64,000 nt of DNA, taken from Anomaloglossus baeobatrachus (Eukaryota > Chordata > Amphibia > Anura > Aromobatidae). The notes under the pieces are model-generated. The model searched no databases and was not told where the DNA came from. It was given only the letters and a program-made list of their open reading frames with translations. Positions 30,543 through 42,147 of the stretch are shown here, one piece after another. Position numbers and translations under genes: made by a program. Location: the NCBI RefSeq assembly GCF_048569485.1, contig NC_134354.1, forward strand, positions 88,811,825-88,875,824, written 5' to 3'. Position 1 is the first letter of the stretch. Every line of letters begins with the position of its first letter.

Positions 30543-30990
30543 TAAGGGTTTGTTCACATTAGCGTTTAATTACGAATGTTATGCGAGAAAATCTCGCATT
30601 GCAAACAGACCAATGTTGGTCAATTAAGCACAGCAGATCTGTGACTTTTTTCTCATGCTGATTCAGCATGAACAAAAAAATCGCAGCATATTGCGATTGG
30701 CAGAGTATCTTAGATTACTCGTATACACATACACATACAAGCCAATGGGTGGAAATTAAACATCAGACTGCACTCGAATATCATCAGAGTGCAGTCCAAT
30801 ATATGCAGAAACAGACAATGGAGAAGATAGATTACTCGCTCCATCTTCTCCATGCCTGTATTCTGGTTCTCACATGCGAGAGAATCGGAACACGATAGAA
30901 TGACACTCGGCTCATGCTCACAGCAGAATTTGAGCTGTCATTAGCATATGAGATCCAACACTATCGCATCAGATGCTATATGTGACCCTG
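30543..30990. mobile_element. MITE with TTCACATTAGCG-type end
   Basis: The left end AAGGGTTTGTTCACATTAGC is loosely mirrored by GCTATATGTGACCCTGA. Internal mirrored ATGCGAGAAAATCTCGCAT and CTCCATCTTCTCCAT / ATGGAGAAGATAG segments are present. No frame. Confidence 0.5.
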
Positions 30991-31359
30991 ACATTTATAC
31001 TCACCTTTCGGCGGCTTCACGTTTTACCGATTGCCACTCCTGTTCCACAGTGTCACCTTGTGCCCGTAACTTCTGACTGGCTGGAAGTTAGAACTTACGT
31101 CACAAGCTCTCAATGCATCTCTATGAAAGCCAGAACGAGGCTGTCATAGAGATGTGTATTGACTAGTAACCTCCAACGTGCTTTACAATGTACTGGAGTT
31201 GCTGGAAGGTCACAAATCCTGGAGACCAACCGGAGGAGCAGCGATAGCAGATGAAGCTGACAGAAGGTGAGTATAATAGAGGGTACAGAGGACATAGATT
31301 TAAAGCACCACTTCAGCAGTGTAATAAAAAATGCACTCGAGTGGTGCATTAGGGTGGGA
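30991..31359. repeat. Unclassified dispersed repeat
   Basis: Bounded by TATACTCACCTTTCGGCGG and AGAAGGTGAGTATAAT (31265), a foldback-type repeat that recurs in pieces at 35360 and 37260 (CAGGTGAGTATAA, CAGGTGAGCAGAAAG). No gene. Confidence 0.4.
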
Positions 31360-32299
31360 GAATGAACCACCTTGAGACAGAATGAAGGCATCGGACGCAA
31401 CATCACCGTGTCCAGATGGAGAAAAAAAGGAAAGCGGAATGACAAGGCTTCAGATACTCACCTGAAAAATGTTATAGCAATCACAAAATATCACTTTTCA
31501 GAAAAGATAGTGTGGGGAAATGCTGCAAATTGGTCCAAAAGGAAGACACTACAGAGTGCTGAGAAGCAGATTAAGGTCCTAGCTATTCAAGGGAGGCCGG
31601 TAAAAAGGAACAGAGTGGGCCACACCTTGAAGAAAACTATTGATTTACAGTTTGGAAGCCAAGTCTTTCTGAAATAGAATTGAGAGGGTAGAGATCTCAT
31701 CCTTGTGGGAGCTGAGGACTAGACTAGTTGGTATTAGACTAGACTAGAGACCCGACTGCAGGAAGGCAAGAAGAAAAGGAAGGGAAAAAGCATAAACAGG
31801 AGATCACTGAATTCACAGCAGTGGAAGAAGACCTTCCAGGTACGATAATAAATACGAGATGAGGATGGCTTCCAAGCCTTAATCATGGTCTGTACAACCC
31901 TGTTGGAGTAATATGAGGGTCTTGGAAGTGCGTATAAAACAGACATGCCATTAAATTGAGCAGACAAGAATTCGGGTAGGATAGGGGGCTTTGGGAGGGA
32001 AAGTCTGGGAAATACGGCAGACTCCACGGAACATCTGCTAGCAGGTTTGTAATTGTGCATAGCATGATCTTCTGGTCCAGTCAGAGGTCAAGAGGATGAT
32101 GGGAATTCCTTCTGACCAGGTATTCTGAGAAGCCTGAGTAGCAGAGGTTGTTTTGGGAATAGATAAGGAAGCGAAAACTAAGATCAAGGAATCACAAGGG
32201 TGTTGCATGCGATTTCTAGAGGTTCGCAAGCTCTGAACATGAACACCTTGTGATTGTGTCTGGAGCACCGCATCAAAGACAGATCTGCTCAAAGATGGC

Positions 32300-33030
32300 T
32301 GGGTGCAGGTGTAAGCAGGTACTCAGATGCAACAGCCCAGAAAATGAGAAGTTAATGTTAACTCAACCAATAATGGTTTTATTAACTGTATGCAAATTAA
32401 GGATTATGACGATAATGATATGACACAAGTAATAGCAGTAAATCAGAGTACTTCACATATGATAAATCTGCAACACAATTATCCATAATACAATCACAGT
32501 ATAATTTACACAGTATTACCCCTCTAACAGGGAGACATCAGTGTCTCTCTATACGTTACTGTAGTCTACTTAACAATAACATACAGTGTACGGGCCATAG
32601 GAGTCAAAGACGTTACTCGTAAGTGCAAATCAGGTATATCCGCACACACTATACAGGCTTTCCACCTCCGCTCTCTGAAGCCTCTTGGCTTAGGTCACCG
32701 ATCTCCACTCAGCTTGGTTCATGGATCTTCCTTACAGATCAGGCCTTCTCTGGCATCTGACCTCTCTAAGACCCTTCTGGGGTGATGGGACTGTAAGCCC
32801 ATTTAACTGCAACATGATCTTCCTGGAACAAGATTCTGGCACCAACTGCTCTCGGCCTAACCAAGCCTTTTTATATTTAGTAGCTGCAACACAACTCTCA
32901 CCTGACTCGCCATCTCATCTAAATTCTTCCCTTTATGAAACACATACTGAGCTCTTTAGTTTCTGTTTGCTCTTATTATCTTTGACCAGCAGATGGCGGT
33001 GTTTTGTCATATTTAGTTCTGCATTCCCTT
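32300..33030. other. Unclassified ~0.7-kb insert in the DIRS fossil
   Basis: Low similarity to anything else in the window. Contains GGTTTTATTAACTGTATGCA near the left and CCAGCAGATGGCGGTGTTTT near the right end. It could be a solo terminal repeat or SINE; no duplication could be read with confidence. Confidence 0.3.
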
Positions 33031-33180
33031 AAGCTATGTGCGCACGTTGCCTTTTTTTGTGACCACAAAGATGCAGCGTTTTTGGCCGCAAAAATGGCAC
33101 AAAAATGTACCCGCAGCAAAAACGCAGTGGTAAAAACGCATGCGTTTTTACCGCGTTTTGGTGCGTTTTTGGTGCTAAAG
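33031..33180. mobile_element. MITE fragment, GCTATGTGCGCACGTTGC end
   Basis: Shares its terminus with the elements at 1087 and 36606. The interior is GCGTTTTT / AAAAACGC-rich, with AAAACGCATGCGTTTT at its centre (33130-33150). Confidence 0.6.
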
Positions 33181-34814
33181 GATACAGCAAATAGCCACCA
33201 GTATGTGCTGAGCAGCCAGCAGAGGCAGAACATAAGTACTTACTGCCTGGGTAATCTATTCTGCCAAACCTAATAGAGGTGAATTGGAGATGATGCCTTG
33301 GTATAGGTGCTTTGCCCAAAATGTGACTGCCTTGACGACCCATGTCATGGCAAGAGATGAACGCAGAGATGAACCTGCAACTTCAAAGGTGGATTTGGCT
33401 AAGGATTCCAGTCTTTGGGGTCCTTTAGAGATGCTGCGTCGGAGATTAGTGGGATCTTAGTCCTTGGCAGTCTGGCTACCAGAGGATCAACCAAGGGAGA
33501 AGCAGACTAGGTAGCAACATATCGTATAACGTTTTTCAGGTTGGGCCCTTTCCTTGTACAGTTCTTTAATGAATGTGGAGTGGTGAGATAAACAGTTGGC
33601 GGGACATTTGACCTTCTTGAAGGATACCAAGTTTGCATGGGGTGAGGGGTCCAATTATTTTGCATTGAAGGTTTGGCTGACAGTACAAACAAGACTGTAA
33701 ATCACATCTCTCAGTTTAGAAGCCGGAGCAGAATACAGGTCTGAATCTGAATCAGAATGGTGATCCAATAGCTGAGATTAATGAGCCTCTGGGTGTGAGA
33801 GTGTGATGATGAGTGTAGTCTTGGAGAAGTTGATGGAAACGGAGATGGGGATGAAGAACTCACTCTTTGATGCATAGACTACTGACTAGCTTCTACCATG
33901 CTGATGGTGGCAGAGGTACCTTGAGCAGAAGTAGCAATGGGTAGCCACTCAATGATAGTGACTAGGAAACCTTTGTCAAAACTGTAACAGACTGAGATAG
34001 GTTACTGGCCCAGGCTAGGTGGGGCCCACTCTTGTCGCAGGTCACGGGGTTACTGGACCAAAGGTGGGGCCGGCTGGGAGAAGGCAGTGCAGGTTGTCAT
34101 GGGTTGGCACGATGGGAATTTTTGCTTACAGGATGCGCAGGCAAAGTACATGACCAGTGAGGGCTGGGAGGACTAGTGTGTATTTCTTTCTTTGGAGCCA
34201 GACATGATTAATAGGTGAGAAAAAAGGATTAAAAAAGTGACAGGCAGAAAGGGGTTAATAGTTGCCAGGAGGGAGATTAGCTAAGAGACATTATGTGGGG
34301 TCCCAGAGTAGGCAGCCTACCAGTGCTGGAGACTTGGCTGTCCTGTAGGGCTGATGAGCACTGGAAGAGGTGTTCTGGTGACAGAAATTGAGAGGACCCA
34401 CATGAAAAGGTGCAGAAGCTGCTGGATAGTTCATATAAAGCTGCAATTAACCACCTCAACCATTGTAACAGTAAAAAAAGCTAAACTAACCTTTAAAAAA
34501 ATCCAATACTGAATGTTATGTTCCCGCTAAGAAAGAAAGCACTCCTGTTCTTCTGCACCATGACCACTGACCAGCACTACAGAAGCATCTCAACCACGTC
34601 TTACCATCTGCTGTCACAGCTGCAGTGAACCAACCCTCAGAAAGTTTTATGGAATTTGGAGTTAAGACAGGGAAAAGGATAGGGGTGGTGATGCTCACCC
34701 GGATGTTATCTCTTTTCTGCGTGACATAGGGGTAGGTTAACCAACTTCATCTGTTAAAAAGGGACAAGATTTATTTGACAAGCATGAAGAAAATGAAGGG
34801 AAATGTTAGAGTAA

Positions 34815-34899
34815 AGGCCCTGTCACACACAGAGATAAATCATGATTTCACTCCAACCAAAGATCTGCCAAAGATTTATCTCTGTGTGTGAAGGGGCCT
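34815..34899. mobile_element. 85-bp foldback MITE
   Basis: AGGCCCTGTCACACACAGAG is complementary to CTCTGTGTGTGAAGGGGCCT. Flanks are TAA (34812-34814) and TTA (34900-34902). The two arms make up nearly all of the element. Confidence 0.75.
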
Positions 34900-34902
34900 T
34901 TA

Positions 34903-35415
34903 GGCCTCCTTCACACGTCAGTGCTTGTGGTACATATGTTACTGTTTTTATATGTACCAGAATCACAGACATATGTAGACCCATTAAAATCAATGGGTCT
35001 GTGCACACATCAGTGATTTTTCCCTGACGTGTTTCCGTGCGGTGCACATGCGTGACCGTGTGCTCCACATGGAGACAAGTCCGTTTTTTATGGCATCACT
35101 GATGTTCCACGGGCCACAGTATGGTGTGATCCGTGAAACACATACCAGAAAAACATGTATATGTAAAATAAAAAGCTTTTTAAACTCACCCGTCTCCAGC
35201 GATGCTGTCTTCAGCCGCTACTGTCTCTGCTTCAAGGCTGGCTAATTATGCTCACTCATATGCACTGCACAGCTGACTTGGAAGTAACAGCAGAGGGGAG
35301 ACAGCGGCGGCTAGACACAGCATTGCGAGAGATATCAGCACCACGGACAGCAGGAGCATTTACAGGTGAGTATAAGTGCCTGATCTCCATGTATTATGAC
35401 GGATAGCCAAAGTAA
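34903..35415. mobile_element. MITE, left part of the family seen whole at 36610-37416
   Basis: Begins GGCCTCCTTCACACGTCAG directly after the TTA it shares with the preceding MITE. Shared blocks with the complete copy: AGACCCATTAAAATCAAT, TGCTCCACA and ATCAGCACCACGGACAGCAG. The right terminus is missing. Confidence 0.7.
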
Positions 35416-36373
35416 GGAGGACTCCGGCACAAAACGTCCATGCAGACAAAAATTTGTGAGTTCAGCAACTTCAGTTGCTGCATGGAGTTGACAGGAGCGG
35501 CGGTGTTCTACTGCCGCTCCTGTCAGCTTCCGATGTAGCATTGCTAAAAGCGTCGTGGGACCTTGCGTGGATTACGTCGGACCTGGAGGTGTATTTGAGG
35601 GGTTAATAAAGTGGTGAAAGAGGGTGTTTTCTTGTCTTTCATTACAAATAAAGGATTTTTTGGATGTGTGTGTTTATTTTCTTTAACTTACAGGTTAATC
35701 ATGGAAGGTATCTCGGGGAGATGCCTGCCATGATTAACCTAGGACTTAGTGGCAGCTATGGGCTGCTGCCATTAACTCCTTATTACCCATTTGCCACCGC
35801 ACCAGAGCAATTCGGGATGAGCCAGGTAGACTCCCGGGACTTTCGCATCTAATGGATGCGGCAATTCTGGGTGGCTGCTGGCTAATATTGGTAGGTTGGG
35901 GGGCTCCCCATAACGTGGAGCTCCACATTCTGAGAATACCAGCCTTCAGCCATTTGGCTTTACCCTGGCTGGTATCCAAATTGGGGGGACCGCACGTCGT
36001 TTTTTTAAATTCATTTTTCTTTTTTTTTTTTTTTTTACTGCTCGATATAGACACGCCCACCGGCGGCTGTGATTGGTTGCAGTGAGACAGCAGTCACTCA
36101 GCGTGGGGGCGTGTATGACTGCAACCAATCATAGGCACCAGTGGGCGGGGGAAGCAGGGAATACGAGATGGATTAATGAGCGGCTGGCATTTTCATAAGA
36201 GGAGAAGCCGCCACAGTGTGAATGCCGTGCAGCGCCGCGCCGGGGATCGGTGAGTATGAGAGAGGGGGTGGGAGGGGAAGACCGACATGGACAGAGAGAG
36301 AGATAGAGAGAGAGACCGACCAACAGACCGACCGACAGAAAGAGAAAGACCGAAAGACCTGCCTTTGTTATGT
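35416..36373. repeat. Unclassified dispersed repeat, no gene
   Basis: Includes a mirrored CACCGCC/GGCGGTG-type segment near 35495-35525, CATGATTAACCTAGGACTTA, and paired CAACCAATCA / TGATTGGTTG segments at 36068-36135. At 36285-36360 there is a GAGA/CCGA-rich simple repeat. Open frames here are not conserved-looking. Confidence 0.4.
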
Positions 36374-36606
36374 CAAAAAAACATGCGGATCGCAACAAAA
36401 ATGCAGTGCAAACGCACTGCTTAACATTTTGCCAAAACGGACAAAAGAATTGACATGCTGCTTTTCAAAAAGCATTGTACGCACAGATTTTGCATGATTC
36501 TTATAGACTTTGCAGGGGAACCAGAACGCATGCATTTTGACAATCTGACGCTACTGCTCAAATGTTGCAGAAACGCAAAAAAAAACTGCAACATGCGCAC
36601 ATAGCC
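36374..36606. mobile_element. MITE fragment ending TGCGCACATAGCC
   Basis: The right end AACATGCGCACATAGCC is the complement of the GGCTATGTGCGCA terminus. The interior is rich in AAAACGC-like motifs. It abuts the next MITE across a shared TTA (36607-36609). Confidence 0.6.
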
Positions 36607-36609
36607 TTA

Positions 36610-37416
36610 GGCCTCTTTCACACATACACATCGACTCGGATACATGTAGACCCATTAAAATCAATAGGTCTGCGCACACGTGCATGTTTTCACATGGACC
36701 ATTTGTCCGTGTGGAGCATACGTGTGTCCATGTGCTCCACACGTAAACGTATCCATTTTTGTCCAGCACCAGGGGTGTCACACGGGCCACACGGACTGCA
36801 CTCTGATGTGATCCGTGTGACATCAGTGTGACACATACCGGAGTAAGGCCGGTTTCACATTTGTGTTGTTTTGACGGAAACGGAATCTGTCACAAATGCT
36901 TTATTTATTTACAGTAGTACCGCAACACCATGCTTCATACACTACCCGCATGTGTCCACATGGTGTTGCGCTTCCACTGTAAATAAATGAACTGTACTAC
37001 ATTTGTGACGGATTCCGTTTCCATCAAAACAACCCAAATGTGGAACCGGCCTAAACCACGTGTCTGTGAAATAAAATTATTTTCTATACTGCTTGTCTCC
37101 AGCCCTGCTGTCTCTGGTGCTACTTTCACTTGCTTCCAACCCCCGCTCATTATGCTCATCATATATTCACAGCACCTCGGACTGGAAGCAGCAGCGGGGA
37201 GTCAACAGTGACGGAGACTGCAGAGCGTAAGACATCAGCACCACAGACAGCAGCGCCAGGGACAGGTGAGCAGAAAGTTCCTGTTTAACGTGTGTTATCA
37301 CAGATAGCACACGGAGAGCACTCATGTGCCAAAATCACGGCACATGGAGAGCCATCCGCACATTTTACACGTCTGTGCAAAACGTGTGTGGTTTTTGCAG
37401 ACGTGTGAAAGAGGCC
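36610..37416. mobile_element. Complete PIF/Harbinger-like MITE, TTA duplication, with a nested MITE
   Basis: The ends are GGCCTCTTTCACAC and GTGTGAAAGAGGCC; TTA lies at 36607-36609 and 37417-37419. It contains a second MITE at 36847-37051. Without it the element is about 600 bp. Non-coding. Confidence 0.85.
36847..37051. mobile_element. Nested 205-bp MITE, TAA duplication
   Basis: GGCCGGTTTCACATTTG and CAAATGTGGAACCGGCC are its ends, with TAA at 36844-36846 and 37052-37054. Arms extend through TTGTTTTGA and GGAAACGGAATC. It includes a mirrored CCACATGGTGTTGCG / CGCAACACCATG centre. Confidence 0.85.
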
Positions 37417-37419
37417 TTA

Positions 37420-38323
37420 TATGCATTCGCCTGTTTGTTCTCATGTTCAACATTGTGGGCAGATCAGAGTAAGATTTCTGGGGTGGCGCAAGGAGGCGCA
37501 TGCACAACTTGTGTGATTTTGAAGAATTTGGCATAAAATATGGCAATGAATACCACAAGGCAAAGAAAACAGTGACAAAAAAACTTGTAAATGATAAATC
37601 AGTGCCCATAGTTTAGACACAAAAGGTGCAAAAGAGATGATGAGTCGAGTCCCGCAAGACTAAATAGAAAAGTCACTTATAAAAACCATAAATAATAAAT
37701 AGGGGCAAGTGCATTTTGCTTGTGATTTTCACAAACATGGCAAAGTTGGCTTCTAGCTTTCGCTCATTAGTCACTATACAGGGCCATTCTGTGTGCTTGC
37801 TAATGAAGCAGGTTCAGGTGTAATTACCAGATATAAGTCACACAGGTCTGAGCACAATCATCCTGTGCAGACTCTGTGGCCATTGGAAGCCTGGTGAGTA
37901 GAGGAATGGTGGTGCACAGGATATGTGTGGGTTCTTGGCTTGTGAATATAACTTGTACCAGTATTTCATTTAGTTTGCTAAAGCTAGTAGATCTGCAAAT
38001 GTCTAGAGCAAAATAAGTGATAGATGTTTCCACATGCAAAATGGCTTGTGATTTTCTGTGTGCAACTGAGCTGGGAGACGCTCACAAGAGACTAAAACCC
38101 AGCTCCTCTCAAAGCAGAGCTGCATAGGTGGATCACTGAACACCTGAGGTCACAATGGTTGCCAGAGATTTGTGTGGTATAGTATGCTGGGGGAAATAGA
38201 GCAGAACGATGGGGACCATAACCGTGTCTCTACGGGCACAATGCTGGCTGGGCTGCTCAGAAGTAGACACCACTATGCCATGTCAACATAACTGCTATAT
38301 GCATAGCTCTCAACCGTCCCAGA
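37420..38323. other. No gene recognised
   Basis: AT-rich sequence with no terminal repeats or conserved frames. The last ~30 bp (GCATAGCTCTCAACCGTCCC) continues after the Tc1 at 39922 with GACTGTCCCGG, showing that Tc1-e landed in a pre-existing repeat. Confidence 0.45.
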
Positions 38324-38325
38324 TA

Positions 38326-39919
38326 CAGTGCCTACAAGTAGTATTCAACCCCCTGCAGATTTAGCAGGTTTGATAAGATGCAAATAAGTTAGAGCCTGCA
38401 AACTTCAAGCAAGAGCAGGATTTATTAACAGATGCATAAATCTTACAAACCAACAAGTTATGTTGCTCAGTTAAATTTTAATAAATTTTCAACATAAAAG
38501 TGTGGGTCAATTATTATTCAACCCCTAGGTTTAATATTTTGTGGAATAACCCTTGTTTGCAATTACAGCTAATAATTGTCTTTTATAAGACCTGATCAGG
38601 CCGGCACAGGTCTCTGGCGTTATCTTGGCCCACTCCTCCATGCAGATCTTCTCCAAGTTATCTAGGTTCTTTGGGTGTCTCATGTGGACTTTAATCTTGA
38701 GCTCCTTCCACAAGTTTTCAATTGGGTTAAGGTCAGGAGACTGACTAGGCCACTGCCACACCTTGATTTTTCCCTCTTGAACCAGGCCTTGGTTTTCTTG
38801 GCTGTGTGCTTTGGGTCGTTGTCTTGTTGGAAGATGAAATGACGACCCATCTTAAGATCCTTGATGGAGGAGTGGAGGTTCTTGGCCAAAATCTCCAGGT
38901 AGGCCGTACTATCTATCTTCCCATGGATGCGGACCAGATGGCCAGGCCCCTTGGCTGAGAAACAGCCCCACAGCATGATTCTGCCACCACCATGCTTGAC
39001 TGTAGGGATGGTATTCTTGGGGTCGTATGCAGTGCCATCCAGTCTCCAAACGTCACGTGTGTGGTTGGCACCAAAGATCTCGATCTTGGTCTCATCAGAC
39101 CAGAGAACCTTGAACCAGTCTTTCTCAGAGTCCTCCAAGTGATCATGAGCAAACTGTAGACGAGCCTTGACATGACGCTTTGAAAGTAAAGGTACCTTAC
39201 GGGCTCGTCTGGAACGGAGACCATTGCGGTGGAGTACGTCACTTATGGTATTGACTGAAACCAATGTCCCCACTGCCATGAGATCTTCCCGGACCTCCTT
39301 CCTTGTTGTCCTTGGGTTAGCCTTGACTCTTCGGACAAGCCTGGCCTCGGCACGGGTGGAAACTTTCAAAGGCTGTCCAGGCCGTGGAAGGCTAACAGTA
39401 GTTCCATAAGCCTTCCACTTCCGGATGATGCTCCCAACAGTGGAGACAGGTAGACCCAACTCCTTGGAAAGGGTTTTGTACCCCTTGCCAGCCTTGTGAC
39501 CCTCCACGATCTTGTCTCTGATGGCCTTGGAATGCTCCTTTTGTCTTTCCCATGTTGACAAAGTATGAGTGCTGTTCACAAGTTTGGGGAGGGTCTTAAT
39601 TAGTCAGAAAAGGCTGGAAAAAGAGATAATTAATCCAAACATGTGAAGCTCATTGTTGTTTGTGCCTGAAATACTTCTTAATACTTTAGGGGAACCAAAC
39701 AGAATTCTGGTGGTTTGAGGGGTTGAATAATAAATGACCCTCTGAATAAACTTTTCACAATTAAAAAAAAAAAAAAAATAAGAAATAACATTCTTTTTTG
39801 CTGCAGTGCATTTCACACTTCCAGGCTGATCTGCAGTCCAAATGTCACAATGCCAAGTTAATTCTGAATGTGTAAACCTGCTAAATCTGCAGGGGGTTGA
39901 ATACTACTTGTAGGCACTG
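38326..39919 (-). mobile_element. Tc1/mariner copy e, almost intact
   Basis: 1594 bp with 46-bp perfect terminal inverted repeats starting CAGTGCCTACAAGTAGTATT; TA flanks at 38324-38325 and 39920-39921. Inner TATTATTCAACCCCT-like repeats at 38508-38525 and 39715-39730 look like secondary transposase-binding sites. One transposase gene on the minus strand with a single apparent frameshift. Confidence 0.92.
38531..39579 (-). pseudogene. Tc1-e transposase, one frameshift from intact
   Basis: Starts MNSTHTLSTWERQKEHSKAI. Two helix-turn-helix segments are visible (KTLSKELGLPVSTVGSIIRK at about 38-57 and the KEVREDLMAVGTLVSVNTIS region at about 110), with a GRPR-like linker as PRPGQP. The DDE catalytic core has SDETKIEIFG, QQDNDPKHTA and, after the frameshift, SPDLNPIENLW. 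The frame is lost at a T-run at 38767-38771 (five T where the protein alignment wants six) and resumes in the next frame to the stop at 38531. Combined length matches the usual ~340 residues. The enzyme would cut and paste the element at TA sites. Confidence 0.9.
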
Positions 39920-39921
39920 TA

Positions 39922-40340
39922 CAGTGGGACTGTCCCGGTTTTGAGCCTTTGGCACGGCCGTGAGCCATGTGTCCTGTGGCTCTGCCCACCCACTCTCTCC
40001 CTGTCTTTCTCTCACTCCTACCCATGTGAGCTGAGCTCGCTACTTCAAACTGCTGACTCTGTGCTGGTGCTATGGTATAGGTTGGCGGCAGCCACACTTT
40101 CCAGCCTGCTGGTGCTCTAAACCTGGCACCTGCAGTCCAGTGTGCACTGATCACCGCTGGGCTGCTTGTGTATGGAAGTTTATCTGTGGGTGGAGCTACT
40201 GCACAACATGCTAAACTCCTGTCCCACAGATGAAGAGGCTGGTGGCACAGGAACCGCAGCACCAAGCAACATCACCAGGTCCAGCGCTATGTGCCCCCCC
40301 TCACTCATCTGACCAGTGGGCACTGCAATGCCCTGTGTTT
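39922..40340. other. Host repeat flank, no gene
   Basis: Continuation of the GTCCCGG-type repeat interrupted by Tc1-e, then GC-moderate sequence without recognisable features. Confidence 0.4.
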
Positions 40341-40475
40341 GAGTATTATAAAGTTATTTTTATGTTCTACAGTGACCTGGGCTCTTATATACAGCATGTT
40401 AGAATGCTGTATATAAGACCTCACTGGTGGTGGCTGCAGCTTAGTCACCAAATATAGTGACAGGTAGCCTTTAAA
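40341..40475. repeat. Second copy of the dispersed repeat at 88-218
   Basis: GAGTATTATAAAGTTATTTT, GCATGTTAGAATGCTGTATA and GTGGTGGCTGCAGC blocks are in the same order; ends GTGACAGGTAGCCTTTAAA. Confidence 0.65.
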
Positions 40476-40985
40476 GATATTTTATCTCATTTATCTGATT
40501 TGTGATGTGCAGCTTTTACATAGTGCAGACTTGGGTGTCAGATCTGATTTAAAATAAAACTTTGTAGTTTAAAATATTCAAATTTAAAATAAATACTACC
40601 AAGTTTGCATTAGGAATATAATTTAGTACTTGTAGACACTTTTCTGTGTACAGTTATTGTTTATAAGGGTAGGTGCCCATTGCTGGTCCTGACCTGCAGG
40701 GCTGCAAGTAGACCACAGCTGTTTGTACCCATAATCAGGGTTTGGGGCACTGTAATCTCTCGCTTGTGTTCTCCCCATGGAGGATGCATGCGACTCTGCA
40801 GCAAAGAATTGACATGCTGTGGCCTTGGAAAGGTGCACTGAAGGTCAGTTTTCACTGTGGGCCACACATGCACAATGAGCAGGAGATTTCTAGAAATCCT
40901 GTCCACTATGCTTGTACTGTACATTGCAGTGTTTTGGATGAAGCAAAAACATGCTGCAAACACTGCACTTAATGTGATTTGCAGT
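40476..40985. other. No gene recognised
   Basis: No convincing frame or repeat end except the left copy of the 8-bp duplication of the next element (40978-40985). Confidence 0.4.
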
Positions 40986-41342
40986 AGTGATGTGTTGGTC
41001 GTGAACGATCCGACACAAACATCCGGCTCCCAGCTGTGAACGACAGGAGCCGGATCACTAGTGTGAGCCGCTAAAATATCTAAACTGCTCTTTTCACCGT
41101 CAAAACCCCGCCCACCCAAACTCCGCCCACTCGGAAATCTAATTGGCCGCTTGTAAGTGGGTGGGGTTTAGCCGCGGGTGGGCGGAGCCCCGGTGGCGTT
41201 ACTATAATCTTAAATATGTGTTCACCTGGGGTGAACACATGTTTAATAAGGCGCCGGGAACGAGCTGAAAGATCCGGCTCTTTTTGGTAAATGGAGCCAC
41301 AGGAACCGGATCACCAAAAAGAGCCGGACTGCCCAACACTAA
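40986..41342. mobile_element. hAT-type MITE with 8-bp target duplication
   Basis: TTTGCAGT lies at 40978-40985 and 41343-41350. The left end is AGTGATGTGTTGG and the right end CCCAACACTAA. Internal mirrored pieces include GGAGCCGGATCAC / GGAACCGGATCACC, CCCCGCCCACCC / GGGTGGGCGG and the short TGTTCACC-TGGGGTGAACA hairpin. 357 bp, non-coding. An 8-bp duplication is diagnostic of hAT-group elements. Confidence 0.8.
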
Positions 41343-41350
41343 TTTGCAGT

Positions 41351-41856
41351 GCTGAATAGGTGCGGGTGTAGCCTAAAATTGCCACTACACATGCTGCAGA
41401 CTTTGTCCCTCTTTCTCATTTTTAAAAGTTGGAAAGTATGGTAGAAGCAGGAACAAAAGCTTAAAATACTGATCTTGTGTTTATACAAGCAACTTTCCCT
41501 TAACACTAGGGTTGCTTGCAACGAGAATTTAAGGACAAATGCAATGCTGTAATTGGCTAGTAGGGAGTAAATGTCAGGTTCCCTTTAGCCTTTGAGCCAC
41601 AGGATCTGGTGAATTGTCACAGGGATGGTTTTTTTTTAATAAGCACAGCTACACTTAATCTGCTCAGATTTATGGTAAATTATGTTTTTTGTTTTTTTGT
41701 TCTTGGACAAAGTGGTGATAGCATAAATATCTCCCCCACACCTCCATTTTTGGTAGATGTCATTCTGTTTTTTTTTTGTTTTTTTTTTTTATAGATGGAT
41801 AGATTTTTTTTTTTTCAGTAAATTGTTAAATTACGTCCACTTTGTTTGGACATTTA
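41351..41856. other. No gene recognised
   Basis: AT-rich with T-runs at 41630 and 41765-41815. Confidence 0.4.
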
Positions 41857-42144
41857 GGCTGTGTTCGCAAGCAGCACAAATGTGTGTAGGTTTTTGTTGC
41901 ACAAATCCTGCTGTTTGACTGTTCAAGCAAAGTAGATGTGGCTAATCTGTGTAGTTTTTGTGCCTTGTTCTCTAGGGGCTGTATATGGAGGTGTAAAAAG
42001 AGGGAAAAAAACAAACCTATAGTTGCAGTGCAGAATCAAAGCTTTTCTATACAATAGAAACACTTAAATGCAGCATTCACAAACTGCAGCAATAACCAGA
42101 GAAGATTATGTGGTTTGGTGAGGCTACCTTTAGTGAACACAGCC
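41857..42144. mobile_element. PIF/Harbinger-like MITE, TTA duplication
   Basis: GGCTGTGTTC and GAACACAGCC ends with TTA at 41854-41856 and 42145-42147; 288 bp. No frame. Confidence 0.75.
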
Positions 42145-42147
42145 TTA

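Larger units (their letters stand above)
31660..34700 (-). mobile_element. Old, heavily decayed DIRS-related fossil
   Basis: The minus strand at 32060-31734 reads NRVVQTMIKAWKPSSSRIYY followed by RTWKVFF, aligning with the recombinase start of copies A and B (KIYHRTWRIF). At 32160-32045 it reads ILLTSDWTRRSCYA, matching VAPDWPRRAWYP. Further right, 33240-34000 resembles earlier parts only loosely. About 0.7 kb (32300-33030) and a MITE have inserted. It has many breaks and is much older than copies A and B; the outer limits are guesses. Confidence 0.5.

Noticed and set aside
33004-33343. Frames rich in AKKNA/KNAV-like residues around 33000-33340
   Set aside because: They are translations of the GCGTTTTT/AAAAACGC-rich MITE at 33031-33180.
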